From an uncultured Paracoccus sp. (lineage in GTDB: Bacteria > Pseudomonadota > Alphaproteobacteria > Rhodobacterales > Rhodobacteraceae), in assembly GCF_945915435.1 (NCBI RefSeq), contig NZ_CAMEFG010000042.1, forward strand, positions 1 to 32,388: a DNA stretch of 32,388 nt, written 5' to 3'. Under the pieces are notes generated by a model. It was not told where the DNA came from. It did no database searches and worked only from the letters and a program-made list of their open reading frames with translations. Positions 8,563 through 19,079 of the stretch are shown here, piece by piece; within the stretch, counting starts at the first letter, position 1; each line of letters starts with the position of its first letter. The translations under genes were made by a program, and so were the position numbers.

Positions 8563-8575
8563 CGGGGGGGCAGGC

Positions 8576-9547
8576 ATGCGCGATCACGGCGGCGATATCG
8601 ACAGGGCGCGCGCGCGCTTCGGCGCGGGCGACTGGATCGACCTTTCGACCGGGATCAACCGCACGCCCTGGCCCGCCGGGCCGCTGTCAGGCCACGCCCT
8701 GCACGCGCTGCCGACAGCCGCCGACCTGACCCGGCTGCGGCAGGCGGCGGCGGGCTGGTTCGGCTGCAATCCGGCGCTGGTCCTGCCGGTCGCGGGGGCC
8801 TCGGCCGCGATCCAGCTTCTGCCGCATGTCCTGCCGCGCGGACGTGCCGCCGTGCTGTCGCCGACCTATAACGAACATGCCGCCAGCCTGCGCGCGGCGG
8901 GCTGGCGGGTCGATGAACCCCGCACTATCGACGCGCTGCACGGCGCCGGTCTGGCGGTGATCGTAAACCCCAACAACCCCGACGGGCGCAACTGGACACC
9001 GGATAAGATCCGGGCGCTGGCCAGCCGTGTCGGCCACCTGATCGTGGACGAAAGCTTTGCCGATCCGCGCCCCGACCTGTCGGTGGCGGAGGTGCTGCCC
9101 GAAAATGCGACGGTTCTGCGGTCCTTCGGCAAGTTCTGGGGCCTTGCCGGGCTGAGGCTGGGTTTCGTCATCGCCCAGCCCCCCGTCGCCCGCCAACTGG
9201 CCGAGCGCGCCGGTCCCTGGCCGCTTTCCGGCCCCGCGATCCAGATCGGAACGGCGGCGTTGGCCGATACCGCCTGGACCCGCGCCACCATCACATGGCT
9301 GGCCGAGGCCGCGCTGCACCTGGACCAGACCCTTGGCAAGGCAGGCGCGCGGCTGGTCGGCGGAACGCACCTGTTCCGCCTCTACGATCTGCCCGGCGCG
9401 GCGCAGATGCAGGAACGCCTTGCCAGCAACCATATCTGGAGCAGGACCTTCCCCTACAACCCGCGCTGGCTGCGCCTCGGCCTGCCCGCACGGGACGAAT
9501 TCGCCCGCCTGCACGCCGCGTTGGGTCAGAGGACGATGTTGACGTGA
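8576..9547 (+). CDS. cobC: Threonine-phosphate decarboxylase (CobC in Pseudomonas naming, CobD in Salmonella)
   Basis: This PLP enzyme of fold type I makes (R)-1-amino-2-propanol O-phosphate, the precursor of the aminopropanol arm of cobalamin. The product is 323 residues, at the short end for the family. Visible are an N-terminal DHGGD, NPNNPDG at 131-137, VDESFAD, the Schiff-base lysine in SFGKFWG (Lys 186) and Arg 194 in GLRLGF. ATG 8576 is preceded by a G-rich run (GGGGGGGCAGGC). The frame extends upstream to 8468, but that part looks like leader. With cobT at the window start it indicates aerobic B12 synthesis, although the genes are not one operon. Its last 22 bases overlap purK tail to tail. 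Confidence 0.88.
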   Translation: MRDHGGDIDRARARFGAGDWIDLSTGINRTPWPAGPLSGHALHALPTAADLTRLRQAAAGWFGCNPALVLPVAGASAAIQLLPHVLPRGRAAVLSPTYNEHAASLRAAGWRVDEPRTIDALHGAGLAVIVNPNNPDGRNWTPDKIRALASRVGHLIVDESFADPRPDLSVAEVLPENATVLRSFGKFWGLAGLRLGFVIAQPPVARQLAERAGPWPLSGPAIQIGTAALADTAWTRATITWLAEAALHLDQTLGKAGARLVGGTHLFRLYDLPGAAQMQERLASNHIWSRTFPYNPRWLRLGLPARDEFARLHAALGQRTMLT

Positions 9548-10569
9548 CCCATCTTGCGGCCCGGACGCGCCTCGGCCTTGCCATATAGATGCACCTGCGT
9601 CCGGGGGGCGCGCAGCAATTCGGGCAGCCGGTCGATGTCATCGCCGATCAGGTTTTCCATCCGCACGTCGGCGTAACGCTGCCCGTCGCCAAGCGGCAGG
9701 CCCGCGACGGCGCGGATATGCTGCTCGAACTGGTCGACCGCACAACCGGCCTGCGTCCAGTGGCCCGAGTTGTGGACGCGCGGCGCGATCTCGTTCACGA
9801 TCAGGCCCTGCCGCGTCACGAACAGTTCGACCCCCATGACGCCGACGTAATCCAGCGCGTTGACGATGCGCGCGGCCAGCAGGACGGCATCGGTCAGGAT
9901 GGCGCCGGGCTGGTCGCTTGGCACCGTGGTCCTGCGCAGGATGCCGCCCTGATGGACGTTCAGCCCCGGATCGAAGGCCGCGACCTGGCCATCCGCACCG
10001 CGCGCGACGATCACGCTGATTTCAGCCGAAAAATCGACGAAACCCTCAAGCACCGAGGGCGCGCCGGTCCACTCCGCCGGCCCCTCGCCGATGCGCACCT
10101 GTCCCTTGCCGTCGTAACCCAGCCGCCGGGTCTTGAGGATCGAGGGGCGGCCGATCTCGGCGATTGCGCCGGGCAGGTCGGCCTCGGTTTCCACGTTGCG
10201 CCAGGGGGCGGTCGCCAGGCCGATGCCGTTGAGAAACTCCTTTTCCGTCATGCGGTCCTGCGAGACCGCAAGCGCGCGGCGGTTGGGGCGGATGGGGCGC
10301 AAGCTCTCGATCAGGTCCAGCGCCGAAGTCGGGACGTTCTCGAATTCATAGGTCACGACATCGACGGATGCGGCGAAGGCGCGCAGGGCGGCCTCGTCCT
10401 CATAGGGCGCATTCGTCAGGGAATGGGCGACATCGCCCGCCGGGGCGGCGCCGGGTTCATAGACATGGGCGCGATAGCCAAGGCGGCTTGCGGCGACCGA
10501 CAGCATCCGGCCAAGCTGGCCGCCGCCAAGGATGCCGATCACCGCACCGGGGGCAAGGGGTTCATTCAT
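9526..10569 (-). CDS. purK: N5-carboxyaminoimidazole ribonucleotide synthase
   Basis: An ATP-grasp enzyme that carboxylates 5-aminoimidazole ribonucleotide with bicarbonate and ATP in purine synthesis. The product is 347 residues. [12 protein letters not shown] at 12-22 is the N-terminal pre-ATP-grasp motif; [32 protein letters not shown] and the metal-site block [14 protein letters not shown] follow in order. ATG 10569 lies within the end of purE (8-base overlap, ATGAATGA), so it is translationally coupled. Its 3' end overlaps convergent cobC by 22 bases. Confidence 0.95.
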   Translation of the reverse strand: MNEPLAPGAVIGILGGGQLGRMLSVAASRLGYRAHVYEPGAAPAGDVAHSLTNAPYEDEAALRAFAASVDVVTYEFENVPTSALDLIESLRPIRPNRRALAVSQDRMTEKEFLNGIGLATAPWRNVETEADLPGAIAEIGRPSILKTRRLGYDGKGQVRIGEGPAEWTGAPSVLEGFVDFSAEISVIVARGADGQVAAFDPGLNVHQGGILRRTTVPSDQPGAILTDAVLLAARIVNALDYVGVMGVELFVTRQGLIVNEIAPRVHNSGHWTQAGCAVDQFEQHIRAVAGLPLGDGQRYADVRMENLIGDDIDRLPELLRAPRTQVHLYGKAEARPGRKMGHVNIVL

Positions 10570-11047
10570 CGCGCGGCACCTCGGGGATGGAATCGGACAG
10601 GGCCTGGCGCCAGGCGTCCAGACGCGCCGCCAGGTCGGGGTCGGAAATCGCAAGGATGCCCGCCGCCATCAGCCCGGCATTGGCCGCGCCCGCCGAGCCG
10701 ATGGCCATTGTCGCGACCGGAAAGCCCTTGGGCATTTGCAGGATGGAATAGAGCGAATCGACGCCGGACAAGGCGCGGGTCTGGATCGGCACGCCGATTA
10801 CCGGCACGCGGGTCTTGGACGCCATCATGCCGGGCAGATGCGCGGCCCCGCCCGCGCCTGCGATGATCACCTTCAGCCCGCGGTCCACCGCCGTCCTGCC
10901 GTATTCCCACAGCCGGTCCGGGGTGCGATGGGCGCTGACGATACGCGATTCGCAGGCGATGCCCAGTTCATCCAGAATGGCGGCTGCCTCGCGCATGGTC
11001 GGCCAGTCGGACTGGCTGCCCATGATGATTCCGACGGAAATGGCCAT
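10562..11047 (-). CDS. purE: N5-CAIR mutase
   Basis: It converts N5-CAIR, the product of PurK, to 4-carboxyaminoimidazole ribonucleotide. The product is 161 residues, the usual class I PurE length. [10 protein letters not shown] at the N-terminus, SAHRTPDRL (His 40) and [12 protein letters not shown] (His 70) are the family active-site motifs. ATG 11047 has GAGG about 7 bases upstream. First gene of the purEK pair, 57 bases downstream of the DUF465 gene on the same strand. Confidence 0.95.
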   Translation of the reverse strand: MAISVGIIMGSQSDWPTMREAAAILDELGIACESRIVSAHRTPDRLWEYGRTAVDRGLKVIIAGAGGAAHLPGMMASKTRVPVIGVPIQTRALSGVDSLYSILQMPKGFPVATMAIGSAGAANAGLMAAGILAISDPDLAARLDAWRQALSDSIPEVPRDE

Positions 11048-11104
11048 CTGTTCCCTCGTTTTGTGACGCCCCCCGCGCATAGCCCGCGGCGGCCTGCCGT
11101 GCAA

Positions 11105-11323
11105 TCACGCGATGATGTCGGGGGTCAGTTCGTCCTCCAGCCGCGCGATCTGGTCCTTCAGCGCCAGCTTTTGCTTCTTGAGCCGCTGCAAGGTCAGCGA
11201 CGAGGTCAGGCTTTGCCCGGTCAGCGCCGCGATCGCCTCGTCCAGATCGCGGTGTTCGCGCTTCAGCCCCTCGATCCGGGCGCGGGCGATCTGTTGCGGG
11301 GTCATGGAATTGCCGTGGTTCAT
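11105..11323 (-). CDS. DUF465 / YdcH-type small coiled-coil protein
   Basis: A 72-residue charged helical protein resembling the YdcH/DUF465 family. It has two predicted helices with heptad-like Leu and Lys/Glu, REHRDLDEAIAAL and LQRLKKQKLALKDQIARLEDEL. The function of the family is unknown. The start at ATG 11323 is provisional; ATG 11305 (MTPQQ) is equally plausible and neither has a strong ribosome site. It is divergent from the hsp20 gene and precedes purE on the same strand. Confidence 0.75.
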   Translation of the reverse strand: MNHGNSMTPQQIARARIEGLKREHRDLDEAIAALTGQSLTSSLTLQRLKKQKLALKDQIARLEDELTPDIIA

Positions 11324-11391
11324 GTTCTGGCCTGGGGGCTGGACGAAACTGCCAAGGGTTTGGATCGAATGTGCCGACAACTCAAGCACAT

Positions 11392-11418
11392 CTTGCGCAA
11401 TCGCACCAGCATCCACAT
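11392..11418 (+). promoter_or_regulatory. Possible RpoH-type promoter of the hsp20 gene
   Basis: CTTG at 11392-11395 is followed after 17 bases by CCACAT at 11413-11418, partly matching the alphaproteobacterial heat-shock sigma pattern (CTTG, 17-18 bases, C-rich then TAT-like). It sits about 70 bases upstream of the hsp20 start. The match at the -10 is imperfect, so this is a suggestion supported mainly by the downstream gene. Confidence 0.3.
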
Positions 11419-11489
11419 ATTTCCAGACACGGGTTGCCACGAAAGGGGCCCGCATCAACAGTCGCTTTGCTGAAAAGGACTTGGAAGAA

Positions 11490-11915
11490 ATGACGAAGAT
11501 CAGCCTGGCCGCGCATCCCTTCCTGCTGGGGTTCGACCAGCTTGAACGCCTTGCCGAACGCGCGGCCAAGGGCGCCGAGGGCTATCCACCCTACAATATC
11601 GAACATGTCGGCGCGAACGGCTTTCGCATCACGCTGGCCGTCGCCGGCTTTTCCGAGAACGACCTGACCATCACGCTGGAAGAACGCCAGTTGGTCGTCC
11701 GGGGCAAGCAGGCCGAGACCGACGATTCGCGCGTGTTCCTGCATCGGGGCATCGCCGCGCGCGCATTCCAGCGCAGCTTCGTGCTGGCCGACGGGGTCGA
11801 GGTCGTCGCGGCAGAACTGGAAAACGGCCTGCTGAACATCGACCTGCGCCGCTCGGCCCCCGACAGCATCGTCCAGACAATTCCGATCAGCCGCTCAGAA
11901 AGGGGATCGCAATGA
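11490..11915 (+). CDS. Small heat shock protein, Hsp20 / IbpA type
   Basis: A 141-residue holdase chaperone with a central alpha-crystallin domain (about residues 30-125). PPYNIEH opens the domain, then GFRITLAVAGF, ENDLTITLEERQLVVRGK, FLHRGIAARAFQRSFVLADGVEV, and the closing A-x-L-x-N-G-L-L motif (AELENGLLNIDL). A short C-terminal tail carries an I-x-I-like PIS segment. ATG 11490 has AAGGA and GGAAG upstream. The stop overlaps the DUF1150 start (ATGA), so the two are coupled, a pairing common in alphaproteobacteria. Confidence 0.93.
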   Translation: MTKISLAAHPFLLGFDQLERLAERAAKGAEGYPPYNIEHVGANGFRITLAVAGFSENDLTITLEERQLVVRGKQAETDDSRVFLHRGIAARAFQRSFVLADGVEVVAAELENGLLNIDLRRSAPDSIVQTIPISRSERGSQ

Positions 11916-12139
11916 ATACGAAATACGACTTCGGCCCTGACATGGGTCAGAACACCGTCTATATCCGCCGCGTCGCGGTCAGCACCCTGCCGCAAGAGGT
12001 GCGCGACCAGGTGCAGGGGGTCGATTCGCTTTACGCCGTGCATGACGCGGCGGGTGAGCGGCTGGCCCTGGTCAAGGACCGCGGCCTGGCCTTCATGCTG
12101 GCCCGCCAGAACGAGCTTTCGCCGGTCAGCGTCCATTAG
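11912..12139 (+). CDS. DUF1150 family protein
   Basis: A 75-residue protein of the alphaproteobacterial DUF1150 family, recognised by YIRRVAV near the start, the central LYAVHDAAGERLALVKDRGLAF and a conserved ARQNE end. Function unknown. It overlaps the hsp20 stop by 4 bases, implying co-translation and possibly a role in the stress response, which is inference. GAAAGGGG upstream supports the start. Confidence 0.88.
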   Translation: MNTKYDFGPDMGQNTVYIRRVAVSTLPQEVRDQVQGVDSLYAVHDAAGERLALVKDRGLAFMLARQNELSPVSVH

Positions 12140-12146
12140 CGCGCCG

Positions 12147-12170
12147 TGCCGGGGCCGTCACGCCCCGGCA
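12147..12170. terminator. Perfect 9-bp hairpin between convergent genes
   Basis: TGCCGGGGC and GCCCCGGCA flank a six-base loop between the DUF1150 gene and the small ABM-like gene. The stop codon of the minus-strand gene lies in the loop. There is no U-tract on either side, so it would act as a strong RNA end structure or Rho-dependent site rather than a classic terminator. Confidence 0.5.
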
Positions 12171-12496
12171 AGCTGGGCAAGATGGGCGGGCAGGTCCCCG
12201 CCCTTGCCCCCTGCGTTCACTGTATCGAAATAGTCGTGCCAGCCCGTCGCCGCGATGCCGGCGACCAGCGCATTCAGCGCAGCCGCATCCGGGCAGCGCC
12301 AGATCGCGAAGAAGCCATGCGCCGTGCCATGCGTCATGGCCGGATCGTTGGGACCAAGGGCGACCGCCTCGATCCCGGCTTCGGTCAGTCCCGCCATGCC
12401 TGCGCCGATCCTGTCGAAGAACTGCCGCCGCGCATCGGGACCAAGCGCCAACCATGCGGGTTTCGGCGTATAGAGTTCGCACAGATAATGGGTCAT
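12158..12496 (-). CDS. Small ABM-like protein, probably DUF6616 family
   Basis: A 112-residue soluble protein beginning MTHYLCELYTPKPAWLAL. Internal features are the ALGPNDPAMTHGTAHGFFAIWRCPD stretch (from about residue 46) and GWHDYFDTVN. The pattern, a beta-strand start and alternating helices with His/Trp/Phe, resembles ferredoxin-like dimeric alpha-beta barrel (ABM-type) proteins. The DUF6616 label is from memory and should be checked. ATG 12496 has AAGGA upstream and overlaps the marR stop by 4 bases, so it is co-translated with, and probably controlled by, that regulator. Confidence 0.65.
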   Translation of the reverse strand: MTHYLCELYTPKPAWLALGPDARRQFFDRIGAGMAGLTEAGIEAVALGPNDPAMTHGTAHGFFAIWRCPDAAALNALVAGIAATGWHDYFDTVNAGGKGGDLPAHLAQLAGA

Positions 12497-12999
12497 GTCC
12501 GATCCTTTTCGGTTGCCTGATCGGTGTTTTGCCAGACCATCCCCAACAGGCGGCCAAGCTCGCGGCGGTCGTCCGTGCCAAGCCCCGCCAGAAGCGAGGC
12601 GATCCAGCGCATATGGCCGTCGAAAAGCGCCGCGCCGGTTTCGCACCCCTTGGCGGTCAATCGCACCCTCAGCTTGCGGCGGTCCTGCGGGTCGCCCTGG
12701 CGGCGCAGAAAGCCGTCACGCTCCATCCCATCCAGAAGGCCGGTGATCGTGGCGCGCGTCACCCCTGCCCGCTCGGCCAGTTCATGGGGGGAAAGCCCCT
12801 CGGGCTGGCCGTGCAGCAGGAAAAGCAGGACGAACCTGCTTTCCGACAGGTGCCAGGGCGCAAGGCGGCTGGCGCAATCGCGGTCGATCGCATCGGCAAG
12901 GGACAGGATCTGAAAGCACAGCGCGATGTCCTGCCCGTCCTTTCGGCCCTGCCTTGCCGCTTCGTCCACAAGCGCGCGATGTTTTGCCTCGATATTCAT
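12493..12999 (-). CDS. MarR family transcriptional regulator
   Basis: A 168-residue winged-helix regulator. The DNA-binding core is visible as LSPHELAERAGVTRATITGLLDGMERDGFLRR followed by the wing DPQDRRKLRVRLT, with N- and C-terminal helices for dimerisation. One Cys is near residue 28 (ALCFQIL) and others are in CASRL and GCETG; a redox role cannot be judged. ATG 12999 is within the first of two operator-like repeats, so autorepression is likely. It forms an operon with the small ABM-like gene, which is then its probable target. The frame to 13068 runs across the operator and is not used. Confidence 0.88.
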   Translation of the reverse strand: MNIEAKHRALVDEAARQGRKDGQDIALCFQILSLADAIDRDCASRLAPWHLSESRFVLLFLLHGQPEGLSPHELAERAGVTRATITGLLDGMERDGFLRRQGDPQDRRKLRVRLTAKGCETGAALFDGHMRWIASLLAGLGTDDRRELGRLLGMVWQNTDQATEKDRT

Positions 13000-13026
13000 A
13001 AGCCAGCTTATAGTTAGCCACCTTAT
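12998..13026. promoter_or_regulatory. Tandem operator-like repeats at the marR start
   Basis: A perfect dyad ATAAGC-CA-GCTTAT (12998-13011) is followed, 15 bases on, by a related copy GTTAGCCACCTTAT (13013-13026, 11 of 14 positions identical). They overlap the marR start codon and the presumed core promoter. This is the usual position and form of a MarR self-operator. Confidence 0.65.
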
Positions 13027-13050
13027 GATTCGCAATCCCCTTGCACGACA

Positions 13051-13089
13051 AGAAAAAGGGCCGCGCATCGCAAGGATGGCGGCCCTTTT
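13051..13089 (-). terminator. Rho-independent terminator of the sat-cysC gene
   Basis: An 11-bp perfect stem (AAAAGGGCCGC at 13054-13064, GCGGCCCTTTT at 13079-13089) with a 14-base loop lies 17 bases beyond the stop of the sulfurylase-kinase gene. On the minus strand it ends in UUUUUCU, as expected for a terminator. Confidence 0.8.
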
Positions 13090-13105
13090 CCCGGTGCGGA
13101 ACGGC

Positions 13106-14815
<1,710 letters not shown>

Positions 14816-14972
14816 AAAACTTACTCGGCTCGGTGTTTGCGACATGGCACCGCGGGCGGCGCAATATCGGTTGAATACCGCAAACGGCATAGGGCAGGCC
14901 CTTATCGGTCCGGCCCGCGACATTCAACATCGGCGGAACCGGCTTGCGGGTTTTCGCTGCCGGTCCGGGCCT

Positions 14973-16680
<1,708 letters not shown>

Positions 16681-17035
16681 GGGCTATCCGGCACGCCGCG
16701 CATGGATCGCAGCTTTCTCGCAGGGCCTATCCCTTCAGCAAGCGGGCCTTGTCAGGAGACGTCGGTGCGTTCGTCTGTCGGCATATCGGCAACAAGGTAT
16801 CGACCTGCCCCTGCTCCGGCAATTCACCGCATTCATGGCCTTCCCGGCAGGCGGGTGAATAGCTCGCGAAGCGCATCGCCCTGCGCTGCACTGAAAGATT
16901 GCTCGGGGAGCAGTCCGCAATCTGCAAATTTCTGGCGGAATTGCGCCGGATCAGGAATGATTTCCGCCACGGTGCAGGCTGGAAATCCTTTTTGGCGCCT
17001 GTCCGACGTGGGGCTGGCATCGGTCCCGGTCCGGC
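16681..17035. other. 355-base stretch without a confident gene; coding-like remnant on the minus strand
   Basis: No complete gene can be supported here. On the minus strand a frame from about 17043 down to the TGA at 16833-16835 reads like protein: ...GFPACTVAEIIPDPAQF, FADCGLLPEQSFSAAQ, GDALRELFTRLPGRP. It has no ATG; GTG 16970 would give 45 residues. A second minus-strand frame continues below it with ECGELPEQGQ. This suggests a truncated or frameshifted gene, or an unrecognised frameshifted tail of the gene upstream. The remaining bases to the Lrp stop show nothing I can name. Confidence 0.4.
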
Positions 17036-18016
17036 TTATCCACCGCCGCGGGACCCGCGGAAGGTGAAATCCCCCGCCGCTCCTTGCTTGCGCGCCAGGG
17101 CGGCCAGCAGTTCCATCCGGGTCTGCTCTCGGGTTTCGTCAATCATCCGGCGCAGGTCGGCCTCGAAATCCTCGCGGTTGAAATACTCGTCGATCCGAAC
17201 GGCCACCGCATCGGTGGCAAGCCAGATCGCGGCGGCAGCGCCAAGCGCGCAGGCGCCCGAGGCAATCGGGCCGCCGGGGCTGCAAACAAGCGCCCCCGAG
17301 GCGGCAGCCGAGCCACTGCCCATGTTCCTCGCCGCCCCCCTGGCCGCCGCCTTCGCGGCGATATTGCCCGCGATCCGCCGCGACAGCGCCGCCGCCGCTG
17401 CCCTGACGCCCGCGGTCCCCGTCAACGCAAGGGTGCTGGCGACGGGAACGCTCACGCTCATCCTTTGCAGCGCATCCCGCCGGATCGCGGCGCTGGCCTC
17501 ACCCAGTTCCACACCCCCGCCCGCACCCGGCAATTCCTGGGCAATGGCATCATCCAGCCGTCGCGCAAAATCGCTGGCATAGTCCCGGTCCAGTTCCTGG
17601 GCGGCCTGGTTCAGGCGCGCGCTCAGACCGGCGAAAAGCCGTTCCTCCAACCGTTCGGTCATCTGGCCAAGGGCTGCATCGGCCAGTTCGGCATATTGTC
17701 CAAGCACGCTGTAATGAAACCCGGCATAGGCCGGGACAGCCTGGTAGGCAAGCGCGAAGGCCGCATCCAGCAAGGCGTCGATGCGTTCTTCCTGTTCATC
17801 AGCCGCAGCGGCGGCGGCGTCGCGGATCATCCGGCCAAGCACTGTCGGCGGCAATTCGGCAGTTTGCACCTGCGGCGCATGGACCGGCGGCCCCCCCGGT
17901 TTTCCGACGACCGCCAGCACCACAGCCAGCGCCGCCAGCAGAAGGGCGACGCCCCGAAACAGCCACGCCGCCGCAAGCCTGCGGCGCGGCGCAGGGGCTT
18001 GTTCAGCGACGGTCAT
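17036..18016 (-). CDS. Unrecognised membrane-anchored protein with Gly/Ala-rich second hydrophobic segment
   Basis: I do not recognise this 326-residue protein. It has a basic N-terminus (RRR at 11-13) and a strong transmembrane helix at about 14-37, so a signal-anchor is likely. A long helical, charged region follows (about 60-165), with Ala and Glu-rich repeats. A Gly/Ala-rich hydrophobic hairpin sits at 213-272, with two cysteines (245 and 256) around PGGPIASG. The C-terminal part is an acidic amphipathic helix (274-308). The layout recalls pore-forming or membrane-inserting helical hairpins, but no function is claimed. ATG 18016 has GGAGG upstream and overlaps the preceding gene by 14 bases, so both are probably one translational unit. 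Confidence 0.7.
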   Translation of the reverse strand: MTVAEQAPAPRRRLAAAWLFRGVALLLAALAVVLAVVGKPGGPPVHAPQVQTAELPPTVLGRMIRDAAAAAADEQEERIDALLDAAFALAYQAVPAYAGFHYSVLGQYAELADAALGQMTERLEERLFAGLSARLNQAAQELDRDYASDFARRLDDAIAQELPGAGGGVELGEASAAIRRDALQRMSVSVPVASTLALTGTAGVRAAAAALSRRIAGNIAAKAAARGAARNMGSGSAAASGALVCSPGGPIASGACALGAAAAIWLATDAVAVRIDEYFNREDFEADLRRMIDETREQTRMELLAALARKQGAAGDFTFRGSRGGG

Positions 18017-18788
18017 TCGCCGCCCTCCAACTCACCGCTGCACGAATCGATTCGGTGAAATCCAGCGCCGCCACAGCGCAGCGTGCGACGACGAAACCGA
18101 CAAGCGCGGCGTCCAGGGAATAGACCATCCCCGCCCGGAACGTGCCGTGCATCGCGGTCGCCAGCCACAGCTTGGCCGCCTCGATCACCGCGAAAGGTTC
18201 CAGCACGACCCGCAGCCAAGCCGAACGCGGCGGCAATTCCAGGATCGCGGCCTGCAACGATTCGGCAAACCCCTGCCCGGCAACAGCGCCCGGTCGGGAA
18301 ATGACGGCCCAATGCAGCCAGAACAGCACAGCCGAAAACAGGGTCCCCGCGACGACGGCGGCGATCCGATGACCCCAGAGACGGCTGTGGGAATCGGTGA
18401 TCGAACGTCCCAGCCATGCCCTGATCCCCACCGACAGCGCGCAAGAGGTCACGAACAGCAGCACAAGCGCCAGCCCTTCGGTCCGATCGGCGCGGATCGC
18501 GGTAAAGGCCAGCACCGGAACCGCAACCAACGTGAAAAGCAAAGCCCCGCCCAAGGCCCCGAATCGCCCCGTGACGATCCCCGCCAGCCTGCCGCCGGGG
18601 CGCAGAACGACGCGCAGGCTGGCTTGCCGGGCTGCAAGCAACGGCCTGAAAACGCCCAGGAAAACGACCACCGCCAAAGGCAGCAGCGCCAGCACCGCGC
18701 CATCGCTGACCGTGACGGTTAGCCGCCACAGTCCCAGCGATACGAGGCATATCGCGAAAGCCGCCATGATATCGAACGCCCAAGACAA
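18003..18788 (-). CDS. Unrecognised polytopic membrane protein
   Basis: I do not recognise this protein of 261 residues. About six hydrophobic segments are visible: roughly 5-26, 30-52, 75-95, 104-123, 140-160 and 228-248. A loop of about 65 residues with amphipathic helices lies between the last two. No transporter or enzyme motif is seen. The start is taken as TTG 18788, with AGGGGA upstream; ATG 18767 is the alternative. Another plus-one frame over the same DNA is open but not hydrophobic and is discarded. Its neighbour on the same strand overlaps by 14 bases. The pair sits between the 3' end of tRNA-His and the remnant tract at 16681-17035. Confidence 0.65.
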   Translation of the reverse strand: MSWAFDIMAAFAICLVSLGLWRLTVTVSDGAVLALLPLAVVVFLGVFRPLLAARQASLRVVLRPGGRLAGIVTGRFGALGGALLFTLVAVPVLAFTAIRADRTEGLALVLLFVTSCALSVGIRAWLGRSITDSHSRLWGHRIAAVVAGTLFSAVLFWLHWAVISRPGAVAGQGFAESLQAAILELPPRSAWLRVVLEPFAVIEAAKLWLATAMHGTFRAGMVYSLDAALVGFVVARCAVAALDFTESIRAAVSWRAANDRR

Positions 18789-18900
18789 GCCCGACCATTC
18801 CCCTGTTGCCTGACCACGGTCTATGCGCCGACCGCGGCCTTCGGCAAATCAATTACCGGACAGAGGTTAACATGCGCTGAATTTTCAGGGATTTTCTGGA

Positions 18901-18977
18901 TGGTACCGCCTCCCCGGCTCGAACGGGGGACCTCTAGATCCACAATCTAGCGCTCTAACCAACTGAGCTAAGGCGGC
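18901..18977 (-). tRNA. tRNA-His (anticodon GTG), alphaproteobacterial type
   Basis: All tRNA elements fold on the minus strand. The acceptor stem is GCCGCCT with AGGCGGT (a G1-U72 pair, the rest Watson-Crick), the D stem GCTC/GAGC, the anticodon stem CTAGA/TCTAG with loop TTGTGGA, and the T stem CCCCG/CGGGG with loop TTCGAGC. The anticodon is GTG. The discriminator base is A73, the base before G1 is T, and CCA is encoded. Bacterial tRNA-His normally has G-1 and C73; their absence is a known alphaproteobacterial peculiarity matched by a divergent histidyl-tRNA synthetase. Confidence 0.97.
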
Positions 18978-19079
18978 ACTGGCGCGTATTTATCGCCCCG
19001 CTTGCAGGGACGCAAGCCCGACTTGCCGTATTTCCCCCGCCGATGTAATCAATCCTGCACAAGGAAAAAGGGTTTGGTC

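Noticed and set aside
8390..8575. Cobalamin riboswitch upstream of cobC
   Set aside because: No B12-box-like conserved core and too little leader for the full fold; only the simple hairpin is seen.
18013..18852. Alternative 279-codon minus-strand frame over the polytopic membrane gene
   Set aside because: It is Arg/Gly/Ala-rich and lacks membrane segments, whereas the overlapping frame ending at 18003 has six clean hydrophobic helices and a ribosome site.
16681..18900. Integrated island with att repeats at tRNA-His
   Set aside because: No integrase, and I could not find a second copy of the tRNA 3' end in the neighbouring 2.2 kb, so a formal island cannot be claimed.
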